Positions 1 through 7,640 of a DNA stretch of 16,892 nt are shown here, one piece after another (position 1 is the stretch's first letter; each line of letters starts with the position of its first letter). Where the stretch lies: positions 1-16,892 of the forward strand of contig CAZGMN010000042.1 of assembly GCA_964526905.1 (NCBI GenBank), written 5' to 3'. The translations under genes and the position numbers were made by a program. The notes below the pieces were generated by a model. It saw nothing but the letters and a program-made list of their open reading frames with translations, was not told where the DNA came from and searched no databases. Origin of the DNA: CAZGMN01 sp964526905. GTDB lineage: Bacteria; Acidobacteriota; Aminicenantia; Aminicenantales; Aminicenantaceae.

Positions 1-116
1 TCTCCCTTTGGTCGAGGAACCATGCCCGCTCAGCCTTCAAACGGCTTTCTCACCACTCTGCCTTTGCTTGGCAATACAAAGCCAGCGCGTTTTCTAGACA
101 CTCAGCCTTAGCTTCT
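1..116. other. Intergenic edge segment downstream of amrS
   Basis: No gene can be assigned in this edge segment. On the minus strand, the reading frame just after the amrS stop encodes KAECLENALAL followed by a few codons and a TGA, then stays open to the edge. The segment at about 80-112 resembles part of the purA leader near 11500 (see findings). No terminator hairpin with a T tract was seen after amrS. Confidence 0.4.
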
Positions 117-1154
117 TTATATCATGGACTTACGCATTATTCCTTTAAATACACCGGCAACATGTGCTCCGCAGAAGGGGCAGGATGAATCTTTCAACTT
201 AAAGTCAGAGACGAAGAAGCCCTGCCTTCGAATAAGAGCCTTGCCGCAGGAAGGACACTGGGTGTCTTCTGACTCTCCGTAGACATTTCCGACATAGATA
301 TAATGAAGCCCTTCGCTTTTTCCGATGGCATAAGCCCTGCGCAGGGTTTCAACCGGAGTCGCCTTTTTGTCAGTGAGCTTATAATTAGGATGAAAACGGC
401 TGACGTGCCAGGGAATGTCAATGTCAGTCTGAGCGATGAAACGGGCGATATCCTTCAACTCATCATCTCCGTCGTTCTCGCCGGGGACAACAAGAGTCGT
501 GATCTCCACCCAAATTCCCAGCTTTCTCATCAAGCGAATGGATTCGAGCACAGGCTCGAGATGGGCCTGGCACATCTCGTGGTAAAACTCTTCTCTGAAA
601 GACTTGAGGTCGACGTTACAGGCATGGAGATAAGGCTTGATTGTCTCCAGCGCTTCGGCAGTCATGTAGCCGTTGGTGACAAAGACATTGCCCAGGCCTT
701 CTTTGTCTGCCAGTTTGGCTGTCTCATAGGCATATTCAAAAAAAATCGTCGGCTCAGTATAGGTATAAGAGATGCTCTGGCAGCCGTTCTCCTTTGCCGC
801 GGCCACGACACCCTCAGGACTTAACTTATAACCTGAAGCTCCTTCCTCTTTTCTCTTTGATAACTGGGAAATCTCCCAGTTCTGGCAGAAGGGGCAGCGA
901 AAATTGCAGCCGATGGTGGCGATGGAGAATGAAGTCGTTCCGGGCAAAAAATGGTGGAGGGGCTTCTTCTCGATAGGGTCGACATGGGCGGCGATGACTT
1001 CGCTAAAGACATGGGTATAGAGCTTACCTTTCTTGTTCTGGCGCACGCCGCAGATTCCGAATTTTGAATCAACAATCTGGCAGCGATGGCTGCAAAGAAA
1101 ACAGGAGACCTTCCCCTCTTCAAGGGAGCTGTAGAGCATGGCTTCTTTATTCAT
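117..1154 (-). CDS. amrS: AmmeMemoRadiSam-type radical SAM enzyme (AmrS)
   Basis: This is a cytoplasmic radical S-adenosylmethionine protein of the AmrS family, which is related to pyruvate formate-lyase activating enzymes. The 345-residue product has an N-terminal cysteine cluster (C18, C21, C25, C35; CxxC, HRC, GxCGVR). The radical SAM CxxxCxxC motif follows in IGCNFRCPFCQNW (C83, C87, C90). A rubredoxin-like pair of CPxCG motifs lies in the last 50 residues. I place the start at 1154 because an AAGGGA-like site precedes it, 11 nt after the nth stop; a start at 1307 would overlap nth by about 140 nt. In other genomes AmrS occurs with AMMECR1 and Memo homologues. Neither is visible here, and downstream sequence is cut off. 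The reaction it catalyses cannot be deduced from the sequence. Confidence 0.88.
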   Translation of the reverse strand: MNKEAMLYSSLEEGKVSCFLCSHRCQIVDSKFGICGVRQNKKGKLYTHVFSEVIAAHVDPIEKKPLHHFLPGTTSFSIATIGCNFRCPFCQNWEISQLSKRKEEGASGYKLSPEGVVAAAKENGCQSISYTYTEPTIFFEYAYETAKLADKEGLGNVFVTNGYMTAEALETIKPYLHACNVDLKSFREEFYHEMCQAHLEPVLESIRLMRKLGIWVEITTLVVPGENDGDDELKDIARFIAQTDIDIPWHVSRFHPNYKLTDKKATPVETLRRAYAIGKSEGLHYIYVGNVYGESEDTQCPSCGKALIRRQGFFVSDFKLKDSSCPFCGAHVAGVFKGIMRKSMI

Positions 1155-1165
1155 CGTCTTTCCCT

Positions 1166-1828
1166 TCAAAGCTTGAGCTCGGCCCTGGAGTAAAAATCCT
1201 TGGCTGAGGGACAGAGCTGCTTTAGCTCGCACTGAGGGCAGAGGGGCTTTCGGGCCGGGCAGATTTTCCGTCCATGATTGACGAGCAGGTAATTGAAATC
1301 GAGCCAATCTTCTTTAGGGACAAACTCCATCAGGTCCCTCTCGATTTTCTCCGGGTCTTTCTCCTGGCTCAACCCCAATCTCTCGGAAAGGCGGCGGACA
1401 TGGGTGTCAACTGCGATTCCTTCGGCTTTCTTGAAAGCGCTGGAGAGAACAATGTTGGCTGTCTTGCGCGCCACTCCTGGCAGAGTGATGAGGTCCTCCA
1501 TGTTGTCCGGAACCTCGCCGCCGAAATCCTCGACAATCTTCTTCGCGGCGCCGATGATGCTCCGTGTCTTGTTCCTGAAAAATCCTGTCGGCCTTATTTC
1601 CTTTTCCAGCTCTGCCTGATTCGCAGCGGCAAAATCCGCGGCGCTTCTGTATTTCCGGAAAAGAGCAGGCGTAATCTGGTTGACTTTTTCATCCGTGCAT
1701 TGAGCGGCCAGAATCGTCGCCACCATAATCTGGAGCGGCGTTTCAAAGTGAAGGGCTGTCCGGCTTCTGGGATAGGACCTGCGCAGGATGGCTATCATTT
1801 CTTTGATTCTTTCTTTGGCACTTTTCAT
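1166..1828 (-). CDS. nth: Endonuclease III (DNA glycosylase/AP lyase)
   Basis: This base-excision repair enzyme removes oxidised pyrimidines from DNA and cleaves the abasic site. The 220-residue length is normal for the family. The helix-hairpin-helix LPGVARKTAN carries the catalytic lysine K122, and the catalytic aspartate D141 lies in VDTHVRRLSERLG. The C-terminal [4Fe-4S] cluster loop is complete, with C190-x6-C197-x2-C200-x5-C206. The ATG is preceded by GAGGAG at good spacing. The gene lies 12 nt after nrdJ and 11 nt before amrS, so the three are probably co-transcribed, which groups dNTP synthesis with DNA repair. Confidence 0.95.
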   Translation of the reverse strand: MKSAKERIKEMIAILRRSYPRSRTALHFETPLQIMVATILAAQCTDEKVNQITPALFRKYRSAADFAAANQAELEKEIRPTGFFRNKTRSIIGAAKKIVEDFGGEVPDNMEDLITLPGVARKTANIVLSSAFKKAEGIAVDTHVRRLSERLGLSQEKDPEKIERDLMEFVPKEDWLDFNYLLVNHGRKICPARKPLCPQCELKQLCPSAKDFYSRAELKL

Positions 1829-1840
1829 TTTTCTCCTCGC

Positions 1841-3964
1841 TTAAAACGGGCAGAGCCCTGAAAGACATCCTCCCGAATACTCGGCTTCGGCCATGATAAA
1901 GTCAAAGTCCTCTTCCCTCTCCTCCCCTGCTCTGGTATCGAAGGAAAGAACCTGCTCTTTCTTTGTCCCGTAGCGATAGACCGTGATTCCTTTGCAGCGG
2001 AGAGCATGGGCCAGAAGGTAGATGGCCCTGACGTCTTCCACAGTGGCATCAGCAGGAAGGTTTATTGTCTTGGAGACGGAATTATCGGTATATTTTTGAA
2101 AAGCCGCCTGAATCCTCAGATGCTGCTCAGCAGGGACATCGAAGGCTGTGACAAAGACTTTTCGTAAGTTCGAGGGAAGATTCTTCATCGCCCCGATCGA
2201 GCCGACCTTTCCCACCTCAGCCAGAAGCTCTTTAGAGTAAAATCCTCTGCGGCGGAGCTCCTCTTCGAAGAGAGGGTTAACTTCGTAGAGCCTCTTCCCG
2301 GACAAAACATTCCGCACAAAACTCAGGGCAAAAAGAGGCTCGATGCCGCTCGAACAGCCGGCAATGATGCTGATCGTTCCTGTCGGCGCAACCGTATTCA
2401 GGGTCGCGTTGCGCAGCTTGATATTCATCTTGGGATAGATAGATTTCTTATAATTGGGAAAAAGTCCTCTTTCTTCAGCCAATGATTGGGAAGCTTTGAT
2501 TGATTCCTGGCGGAAGAATTTCATGACTTTCAACGCCAGATTTCGAGCCGCAGAATCAGCATAGGATATTCCCAGCTTGACCAGCAAGTCAGCAAAGCCC
2601 ATCACTCCCAATCCAATCTTGCGGTTGCCCAAGGTCATCTCCTTAATCATCGGCAGAGGGTATTTGTTGACCTCGATGACATCGTCGAGAAAACGAACTC
2701 CCCACCAAATCCTCTCTCTCAGCCTCTCCCACTCTATCGAACCCTGACTGACAAATTTCGAGAGGTTGATCGAACCGAGGTTGCAGCTTTCGTAGGGAAG
2801 GAGAGGAATCTCGCCGCAGGGATTTGTGGCCTCAATCCTCCCCACCTTTGGAGTTGGATTGTGGCGGTTGACCTCATCCAAAAAGACAAGACCAGGGTCT
2901 CCTGAGCGCCAGGCCGAATAGACAATCAAATCGAAAAGGACTCGAGCCTTGAGCTGCTTCTCTTTCTTCTTCGTCCTGGGATTTATCAAATCAAAGTTTC
3001 GATTGGCCTTGACCGCCTCCAGAAATTCGTCTGTCGCTCCGACAGAAAGGTTGAAATTGGTAAAGGCGTTTCCTTCGACTTTGGCCTCGACAAATTCGAC
3101 AATATCCGGATGGTCGCAGCGCAGAATCCCCATGTTGGCTCCCCGCCTTCTTCCACCCTGGACGATAACGCCTGTTGCCTGGTTGAAGATGCTCATGAAA
3201 GAGATGGGGCCTGAAGCCTCGCCCTTGGTCGAGGAAACCAAGTCTCCTTTAGGCCGCAGCGAAGAAAAATCAAATCCTGTGCCTCCCCCGGTCTGATGGA
3301 TCTTGGCCATATTCTTTAAGGCCTCAAAAATTCCTTCCATCGAATCCTCAACTGGCAGGACAAAGCAGGCCGAGAGCTGACCCAAGGAAGTTCCGGCGTT
3401 CATCAGCGTCGGCGAGTTGGGCAGGAATTCAAGCCCGGTCATCATCCGCAAGAACTTCTCTTCGACTTCATCCTTGCCTTTCTTCGATTTGAAAGCCGCC
3501 TCTGCCTTGCTTATGCTCTTGGCCACTCTGCGGAAGAGTTCGCTCGGAGTCTCGATAATCCTTCTTTCGTCATCCTTGAGAAGATAGCGCTTCTTGAGAA
3601 CAAGAAGAGTGTTCAGAGGGAGCTTCAAGTCGTCTCTGATGCCGTAGATAAATTTGACCTGCCTCAGGTCCTGGTGTTCCTGGCGGTAGAGGATATAGCT
3701 GCGGGCGATCGAGCTTAAGCCCTGCTCCATCAGGGCTTCTTCGACAATGTCCTGTATTTCTTCCACAGAAGGGACTTTATCTTTAAAGCGGGAAGCGACC
3801 TTCTGCAGAACCTTTTCTGCAGTAACAGTCGACACGCGGCCGGCTTCTTTCTCATCGCCGAGGACTTCAAGGGCGGCTCGGAAAATTGCCCTTTCTATTT
3901 TTTGTGGATTAAAGTCAACCAGAGAACTGTCCCTTTTTCTGATTTTTTGGGGCAAGCCTTTCAC
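1841..3964 (-). CDS. nrdJ: Adenosylcobalamin-dependent (class II) ribonucleoside-diphosphate reductase
   Basis: This single-subunit, B12-dependent reductase makes deoxyribonucleotides without needing or being poisoned by oxygen. In its 707 residues an ATP-cone-like regulatory domain occupies about residues 7-100. The barrel follows, with C200 in SACFVLPV, the loop NPCGE (N381, radical C383, E385) and C394 in ESCNLGSINL as the redox partner of C200. The conserved TLNTVAPTGTISI segment is also present. The tail GGCLSGLCPF provides the C700/C705 pair expected to re-reduce the active site. No NrdB-type partner is nearby. The start is GTG, with AAGGAG about 6 nt upstream. The gene lies 11 nt after the M50 protease gene. 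Confidence 0.95.
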   Translation of the reverse strand: MKGLPQKIRKRDSSLVDFNPQKIERAIFRAALEVLGDEKEAGRVSTVTAEKVLQKVASRFKDKVPSVEEIQDIVEEALMEQGLSSIARSYILYRQEHQDLRQVKFIYGIRDDLKLPLNTLLVLKKRYLLKDDERRIIETPSELFRRVAKSISKAEAAFKSKKGKDEVEEKFLRMMTGLEFLPNSPTLMNAGTSLGQLSACFVLPVEDSMEGIFEALKNMAKIHQTGGGTGFDFSSLRPKGDLVSSTKGEASGPISFMSIFNQATGVIVQGGRRRGANMGILRCDHPDIVEFVEAKVEGNAFTNFNLSVGATDEFLEAVKANRNFDLINPRTKKKEKQLKARVLFDLIVYSAWRSGDPGLVFLDEVNRHNPTPKVGRIEATNPCGEIPLLPYESCNLGSINLSKFVSQGSIEWERLRERIWWGVRFLDDVIEVNKYPLPMIKEMTLGNRKIGLGVMGFADLLVKLGISYADSAARNLALKVMKFFRQESIKASQSLAEERGLFPNYKKSIYPKMNIKLRNATLNTVAPTGTISIIAGCSSGIEPLFALSFVRNVLSGKRLYEVNPLFEEELRRRGFYSKELLAEVGKVGSIGAMKNLPSNLRKVFVTAFDVPAEQHLRIQAAFQKYTDNSVSKTINLPADATVEDVRAIYLLAHALRCKGITVYRYGTKKEQVLSFDTRAGEEREEDFDFIMAEAEYSGGCLSGLCPF

Positions 3965-3975
3965 TTTTTACTCCT

Positions 3976-5091
3976 TTATACTCCCAGCTCAGAGCGGAGC
4001 TGGATAAAACGGAGAACGTCGGTGCGGCAGATGATGCCGGCAACCTTTCCTCCGACCATGACCGGAACCTGGTGGATGTCCTTACCGGTGATCCGGCTCA
4101 GAATCTGTCTTCCATCGGCGTCAGGAGAGACAACCTCTAATTTTTCTTTGGGTGTCATAATCTCTCCGACCTTGACCGCAGACCTGCTCTCGCGGGGAAT
4201 GCGCTTCACGTCTTCCAGGCAGACGATTCCTTGGAGCTCGCCGTCATCCGCGACAAGAAAAACTCTCTCCCTCTTTTTGAGAATGTAATCATCGACCAAG
4301 CTCTGCACAGGAAGCCGGGAGCTCACCGTCTCAAAATCTTTTGTCATCAAATCCTCAGCCCGGACTCCTTTCAAGACCGCTTCAACCATAACCTGTTCGT
4401 AGCCTGTTACCGCTGCGCTGTGGAGGAACCAACCGATGAGAATCAGCCAAAGGCCTGAGAAATTGCCTCTCAAAATCTGAAGAATTCCGAGAAATATAAA
4501 GAAGAAGGCGAATCCCTGGCCAACCCTCGAGGCAATCCGAGTTGCCTTTCTCAGGTTGCCGGTGACTTTCCAGATTATGGACCTCAAGACTCTTCCGCCA
4601 TCCATGGGAAAACCAGGAAGCAGGTTGAAACCAGCCAGAATGGCGTTGATAAAGGCCAAGTAGGAAGCCGAAGCGGCGATTGGCTTGCTCACTCCTTTGA
4701 AGATGAGCGAGAGGATATAAAAAATAAGGGCTAAGAACAGACTCGATACCGGGCCAATCAGGGCCATGAAGAATTCGCGCCTTGGCTTTTTAGGCTCCTC
4801 AGTTATCTGGGCGACTCCTCCCAGGATAAAGAGGGTGATGCTTCGGACCTTCTCCCCCTGCTTAATAGCCACCAGGGAATGAGCCAGTTCATGGACTAAG
4901 ACCGAAGCGAAAAAGAAGAGGCTGGTTATGATGCCTATTATCCAGTAAAGGTTGTGATTCCAGCCGGGATATTCCTTGGGAAAGTAGGTTGCGGCCAGCA
5001 TCCAAGTGACCAAGAAAAAAATAACAAGCCAGCTTGAATCGATTTTGATCTCAATCCCGAAAATCTTTCCTATATGCCAAGAATGCTTCAT
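3976..5091 (-). CDS. Site-2-protease-like M50 zinc metalloprotease with two CBS domains
   Basis: This is a polytopic membrane protease of the S2P/SpoIVFB group. The zinc motif HELAH sits at residues 67-71 inside a hydrophobic segment. The third ligand lies in LLPGFPMDGGRVL (D163). Hydrophobic stretches at about 20-36, 48-66, 80-95, 108-132, 140-160 and 185-225 indicate about six membrane segments. The last 130 residues form a pair of cytoplasmic CBS domains (about 245-300 and 308-368), which in this family usually sense adenine nucleotides. The ATG has an AAGGAGGA site about 6 nt upstream. It is the first gene of the nrdJ-nth-amrS run. Its substrate (anti-sigma factor or other) is unknown, and no obvious candidate is adjacent. 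Confidence 0.9.
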   Translation of the reverse strand: MKHSWHIGKIFGIEIKIDSSWLVIFFLVTWMLAATYFPKEYPGWNHNLYWIIGIITSLFFFASVLVHELAHSLVAIKQGEKVRSITLFILGGVAQITEEPKKPRREFFMALIGPVSSLFLALIFYILSLIFKGVSKPIAASASYLAFINAILAGFNLLPGFPMDGGRVLRSIIWKVTGNLRKATRIASRVGQGFAFFFIFLGILQILRGNFSGLWLILIGWFLHSAAVTGYEQVMVEAVLKGVRAEDLMTKDFETVSSRLPVQSLVDDYILKKRERVFLVADDGELQGIVCLEDVKRIPRESRSAVKVGEIMTPKEKLEVVSPDADGRQILSRITGKDIHQVPVMVGGKVAGIICRTDVLRFIQLRSELGV

Positions 5092-5315
5092 CGTCTTCCT
5101 CCTTCATAAGAAAAAATAAGGGCCCTGCTCGTTCTCCCTGATCTGGCCCACCTCATCAAATAAACCCAAATGAACTGCTGAACTTTTCTTTTTTATTGTT
5201 TATATTTGAAAATAATCCAAAGAGAAAATCAAGTTGAAAAAGAGACGCAAAAGCACCTTTTTTTTCGTACTGAAAAACGAATTTGCCTATGCTCGCCAAA
5301 AATTTTTAAAACCTT
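5092..5315 (-). promoter_or_regulatory. AT-rich intergenic region with possible promoter and hairpin leader of the M50-nrdJ operon
   Basis: This 224-nt region contains no convincing gene. On the minus strand a weak sigma-70-like pair can be drawn: TTGATT (5227-5232), 17 nt, TCAAAT (5204-5209). Nearer the protease gene, GGGCC and GGCCC (5145-5149 and 5120-5124) could pair around a long loop, followed by TTATTTTTT. This may be an attenuator-like hairpin or a weak terminator of the upstream ferritin-like gene. Both calls are tentative. Confidence 0.25.
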
Positions 5316-5825
5316 TCATGGCCCGACATGGACCATTTCCTGCCCGAAATGAAAATCCTCGACATTGTAATAGTCAGGGAAAAATTCAAGGAGTTCTATC
5401 TCTGATTTGATGATGAAATAATGGCTTCTCTCCACTCGGCTTAAATACTCCAGAGTCTTCTTTGTCCCCTCATCGCCGGCCCTTTGCTGAGCTCTATTGT
5501 AGAAATCCTCGCTCGCCTTTTCCGCTTCGATGGCTATCTTAAAGAGGTCGAAGACAGAGGCCTCTTCCTTCAGATAATCTTTAGGAGGGGGGAGGAAGGA
5601 TTTTTCCGGCTCCTTGAGTTCCTTATCACGAAACCTCTGATAAAAAAGGCTCTCGAGAATCTGACGGTGCTTCTTTTCCTCAAAAATCAAGAATTCAAGC
5701 TTTTTCTTCAAGAGCTTGTTCTTCACCTTATCATTAAGCCTGGAGTAGATATCAGCAGCTTCTCTTTCAGACCTGATGGCAACGGCCAGGACTTCATGGG
5801 GCTTCAACCTTGGGTCCAAATCCAT
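5316..5825 (-). CDS. Rubrerythrin-like ferritin-family diiron protein, lacking a rubredoxin domain
   Basis: The predicted product is a cytoplasmic four-helix-bundle diiron protein, probably a peroxide or oxygen scavenger. Its 169 residues contain two half-repeats. Each has a glutamate-bearing helix followed by an ExxH motif: SEREAADIY with E50-KK-H53, then EAEKASEDFY with E132-RS-H135. These are the ligand patterns of the rubrerythrin domain. No rubredoxin domain follows, so electrons must come from a separate donor. The C-terminal end, QEMVHVGP, is aromatic-rich just before it (FFPDYYNVEDFHF). The ATG follows a strong TTAGGAGGT site and lies 10 nt after the nadA stop. This makes it the last gene of the Fe-S operon and suggests it protects the oxygen-labile cluster enzymes. 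Confidence 0.85.
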   Translation of the reverse strand: MDLDPRLKPHEVLAVAIRSEREAADIYSRLNDKVKNKLLKKKLEFLIFEEKKHRQILESLFYQRFRDKELKEPEKSFLPPPKDYLKEEASVFDLFKIAIEAEKASEDFYNRAQQRAGDEGTKKTLEYLSRVERSHYFIIKSEIELLEFFPDYYNVEDFHFGQEMVHVGP

Positions 5826-5835
5826 GTCTAACCTC

Positions 5836-6750
5836 CTAAGTTCTTATCATGGCCTCGATGGCTCCTCTTGCCTTCTCTCGAATTTCGGGAGGGACCTCAA
5901 CCCTATAGACCATGTCCTTCAGGGCTTTCCACACTTTCTTCAAATCTATCTTTTTCATGTTATAGCACAGAGCCAAGTCCTTGGCTGGATAAAAATTCTT
6001 TTCAGGATTCTCTTTTTTCAATCGGTAGATAATCCCGGTCTCCGTCCCGATGATCGCCTCTTTTGCTTTTGTCTCCCTGGCTTCCCTGACCATCTGTCCT
6101 GTGGAAAGAACTTTATCGGCGATATCGATCACTTCCGGCCGGCACTCAGGATGAACCCAGACTTCTGCTTCAGGATAAAGCTTCTTTTTAAGCTTGACAT
6201 CCTTGAGATGGATATTGTTATGGACATAGCAGTAGCCGTCCCAGGAAATGACTTTTTTCTTTGTGAAGCGGGCGACATAAGCACCAAGGTTTTTATCCGG
6301 CGCGAAGAGAATCTCGTCTCCGTCAACTGCGTTCACAACCTTGAGAGCATTGGAGGAGGTGCAGCAGACATCGCACTCAGCCTTAACCTCGGCAGTGGTG
6401 TTGACATAGCAGATGACTTTTCTCCCAGGATATTTGCCCTTCCATTCCCTCAGCTCAGAGGCTGGAATCATCTCAGCCATAGGGCAGCCGGCCCTGACCT
6501 CAGGGATGAGGACTGTTTTTTTTGGCGCGAGTATCGCAGCCGTCTCGGCCATGAAGTGCACGCCGCAAAAGACAATGACCTCCTCCTCGACCTGAGCTGC
6601 CCTCTGGCTCAATCCCAGAGAATCGCCGATATAGTCGGCGATATCCTGAACCTCGCCAATCTGATAATTGTGGGCAAGAATGATGGCCTTCCTCTCCTTT
6701 TTTAATCTTTTTATTTCAGAGATGATTTCATCTCTATTCAGTTTTCTCAT
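5836..6750 (-). CDS. nadA: Quinolinate synthase A
   Basis: NadA condenses iminoaspartate with dihydroxyacetone phosphate to give quinolinate, the precursor of NAD. It needs an oxygen-sensitive [4Fe-4S] cluster held by three cysteines. The 304-residue product is of the short archaeal/Thermotoga-like size. The likely cluster ligands are C89 (RAGCPMAEM), C174 (DGYCYVHNN) and C262 (LCYNMK). The substrate-binding motifs ILAHNYQ, DSLGLS and VHPECRPE are present. No nadB or nadC is in the window. A GGAG lies about 6 nt before the ATG. The upstream 90-nt spacer from tusA is open in the same frame but contains no start codon. Its place after nifU/tusA makes it a plausible client of the encoded cluster-assembly proteins. 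Confidence 0.95.
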   Translation of the reverse strand: MRKLNRDEIISEIKRLKKERKAIILAHNYQIGEVQDIADYIGDSLGLSQRAAQVEEEVIVFCGVHFMAETAAILAPKKTVLIPEVRAGCPMAEMIPASELREWKGKYPGRKVICYVNTTAEVKAECDVCCTSSNALKVVNAVDGDEILFAPDKNLGAYVARFTKKKVISWDGYCYVHNNIHLKDVKLKKKLYPEAEVWVHPECRPEVIDIADKVLSTGQMVREARETKAKEAIIGTETGIIYRLKKENPEKNFYPAKDLALCYNMKKIDLKKVWKALKDMVYRVEVPPEIREKARGAIEAMIRT

Positions 6751-6830
6751 CGACTCTCCATGCCGAGCAGAATCCTGATAAACAAGGAGCGATTCTTTTT
6801 CTCCACATTCTGGACATAGAAAGCAGCCAT
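6747..6830 (-). CDS. Possible 27-residue ORF overlapping the nadA start (ATGA)
   Basis: An ATG-initiated frame reads MAAFYVQNVEKKNRSLFIRI and ends seven codons later. Its TGA overlaps the nadA ATG as ATGA, the coupling arrangement seen at other joints in this operon. There is no good ribosome binding site and no recognised family. The same DNA is open in a second frame that encodes a zinc-ribbon-like sequence (see findings). It may be non-coding. Confidence 0.15.
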   Translation of the reverse strand: MAAFYVQNVEKKNRSLFIRILLGMESR

Positions 6831-6840
6831 TCTCAGCATC

Positions 6841-7074
6841 TTAATTTTTAACTTTCCTGACATAGACTTTGAGGAGCTCACCTTCTTCTTCCATGCCGAC
6901 GTACTCCTGTCCGGCTATCCTGCACCAGGCAGGCATATCTTCCTTGATTCCCTTATCGGTCGAGGCGACTTCCAAAACCTCTCCGACTTTCATCTCCTTG
7001 ATTTTCTTCTGGGTCTGGATGATGGGCATCGGGCACAGTAATCCGAAACAATCCAGTTTTGCATCAGCTTTCAT
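6841..7074 (-). CDS. tusA: TusA-family sulfur carrier protein
   Basis: This small cytoplasmic persulfide carrier passes sulfane sulfur between proteins by means of one conserved cysteine. The 77-residue product carries the family motif LLCPMPIIQTQKKI, with C14 as the persulfide site, on the typical two-layer alpha/beta TusA sequence. Additional cysteines are C9 and C51. The start at 7074 is chosen because it overlaps the nifU stop as ATGA; a longer frame would run back into nifU. Known TusA partners are cysteine desulfurases, rhodaneses and DsrEFH-type proteins. Here the only encoded partners are the NifS-like and NifU-like proteins immediately upstream, which suggests sulfur delivery for cluster assembly. 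Confidence 0.92.
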   Translation of the reverse strand: MKADAKLDCFGLLCPMPIIQTQKKIKEMKVGEVLEVASTDKGIKEDMPAWCRIAGQEYVGMEEEGELLKVYVRKVKN

Positions 7075-7640
7075 GCTTTGGCTTTCTTTGCCCCGCAACG
7101 AGGACATTTTTCCTCGCCCTTCTTGGACAGCTGCCCGCACTGCGGACAGAGCTCAAGCTCAATCTGGCAGGCCTGACAATAATTTTCTAAGCCCTCGATC
7201 GGGCCATCGCAGTAAGGGCAATAGCACTTTTCCTCCGAAACGGATTTTTTCGGGGCTTCCTTTTTGGCAGCCTTCTGCCGCTCTTTATAATTCTCGATGG
7301 CTTTATGCAGGGCATCAGCGCCCAAGTTTGAACAATGAAGCTTGTTCTTGGGCAGGCCTCCCAGTTCCTCGGCTACGGTCTTGTTGCTGATCTTGAGTGC
7401 CTCTTCGATTGTCTTCCCCATGGCCATTTCGCTGACCATGCTCGAGACGGCAATCGCCGCTCCGCAGCCAAAGGTCTGAAACTTTATATCGGCAAGGCGA
7501 TTATCCTTGACCTTGATATAAAAAGTCATCATATCGCCGCAGACAGGATTGCCGACCTCTCCGACTCCATCTGCGTCTTTGATCACTCCGACATTCCTTG
7601 GATTTTGAAAATGCTCCATGACTTTTTCGCTGTAAATCAT
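7071..7640 (-). CDS. nifU: IscU/NifU-type Fe-S scaffold protein with C-terminal double zinc ribbon
   Basis: Residues 1-125 form an IscU-like scaffold on which Fe-S clusters are assembled. It has the three cluster cysteines C34 (NPVCGD), C59 (FGCGAA) and C103 (LHCSNLG). A charged linker (about 115-138) leads to a second domain with four CxxC pairs: C141/C144, C155/C158, C165/C168 and C179/C182. The pairs are arranged as CPYCDG-CQAC and CPQCGQ-CPRCGA, which is a double zinc ribbon. Ordinary IscU (about 125-150 residues) lacks this, and classical NifU instead has a [2Fe-2S] domain and an Nfu domain. The start ATG overlaps the nifS stop as ATGA, and the stop overlaps tusA, so the three proteins should be made in balanced amounts. 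The ribbon's partner is unknown. Confidence 0.92.
   Translation of the reverse strand: MIYSEKVMEHFQNPRNVGVIKDADGVGEVGNPVCGDMMTFYIKVKDNRLADIKFQTFGCGAAIAVSSMVSEMAMGKTIEEALKISNKTVAEELGGLPKNKLHCSNLGADALHKAIENYKERQKAAKKEAPKKSVSEEKCYCPYCDGPIEGLENYCQACQIELELCPQCGQLSKKGEEKCPRCGAKKAKA

Noticed and set aside
303..824. Long plus-strand frame opposite amrS
   Set aside because: It is the antisense shadow of a well-supported radical SAM gene, with no ribosome binding site or recognisable motif.
5111..5149. GGGCC/GGCCC hairpin followed by TTATTTTTT as a rho-independent terminator
   Set aside because: The stem is only 5 bp with a 20-nt loop, and it ends about 20 nt before the M50 start, leaving no room for a promoter. 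It was kept only as a possible attenuator inside the intergenic entry.
5776..6705. 309-codon plus-strand frame opposite nadA
   Set aside because: It overlaps all of nadA and the start of the ferritin-like gene on the other strand. Both have clear family motifs, and the plus-strand translation has none.
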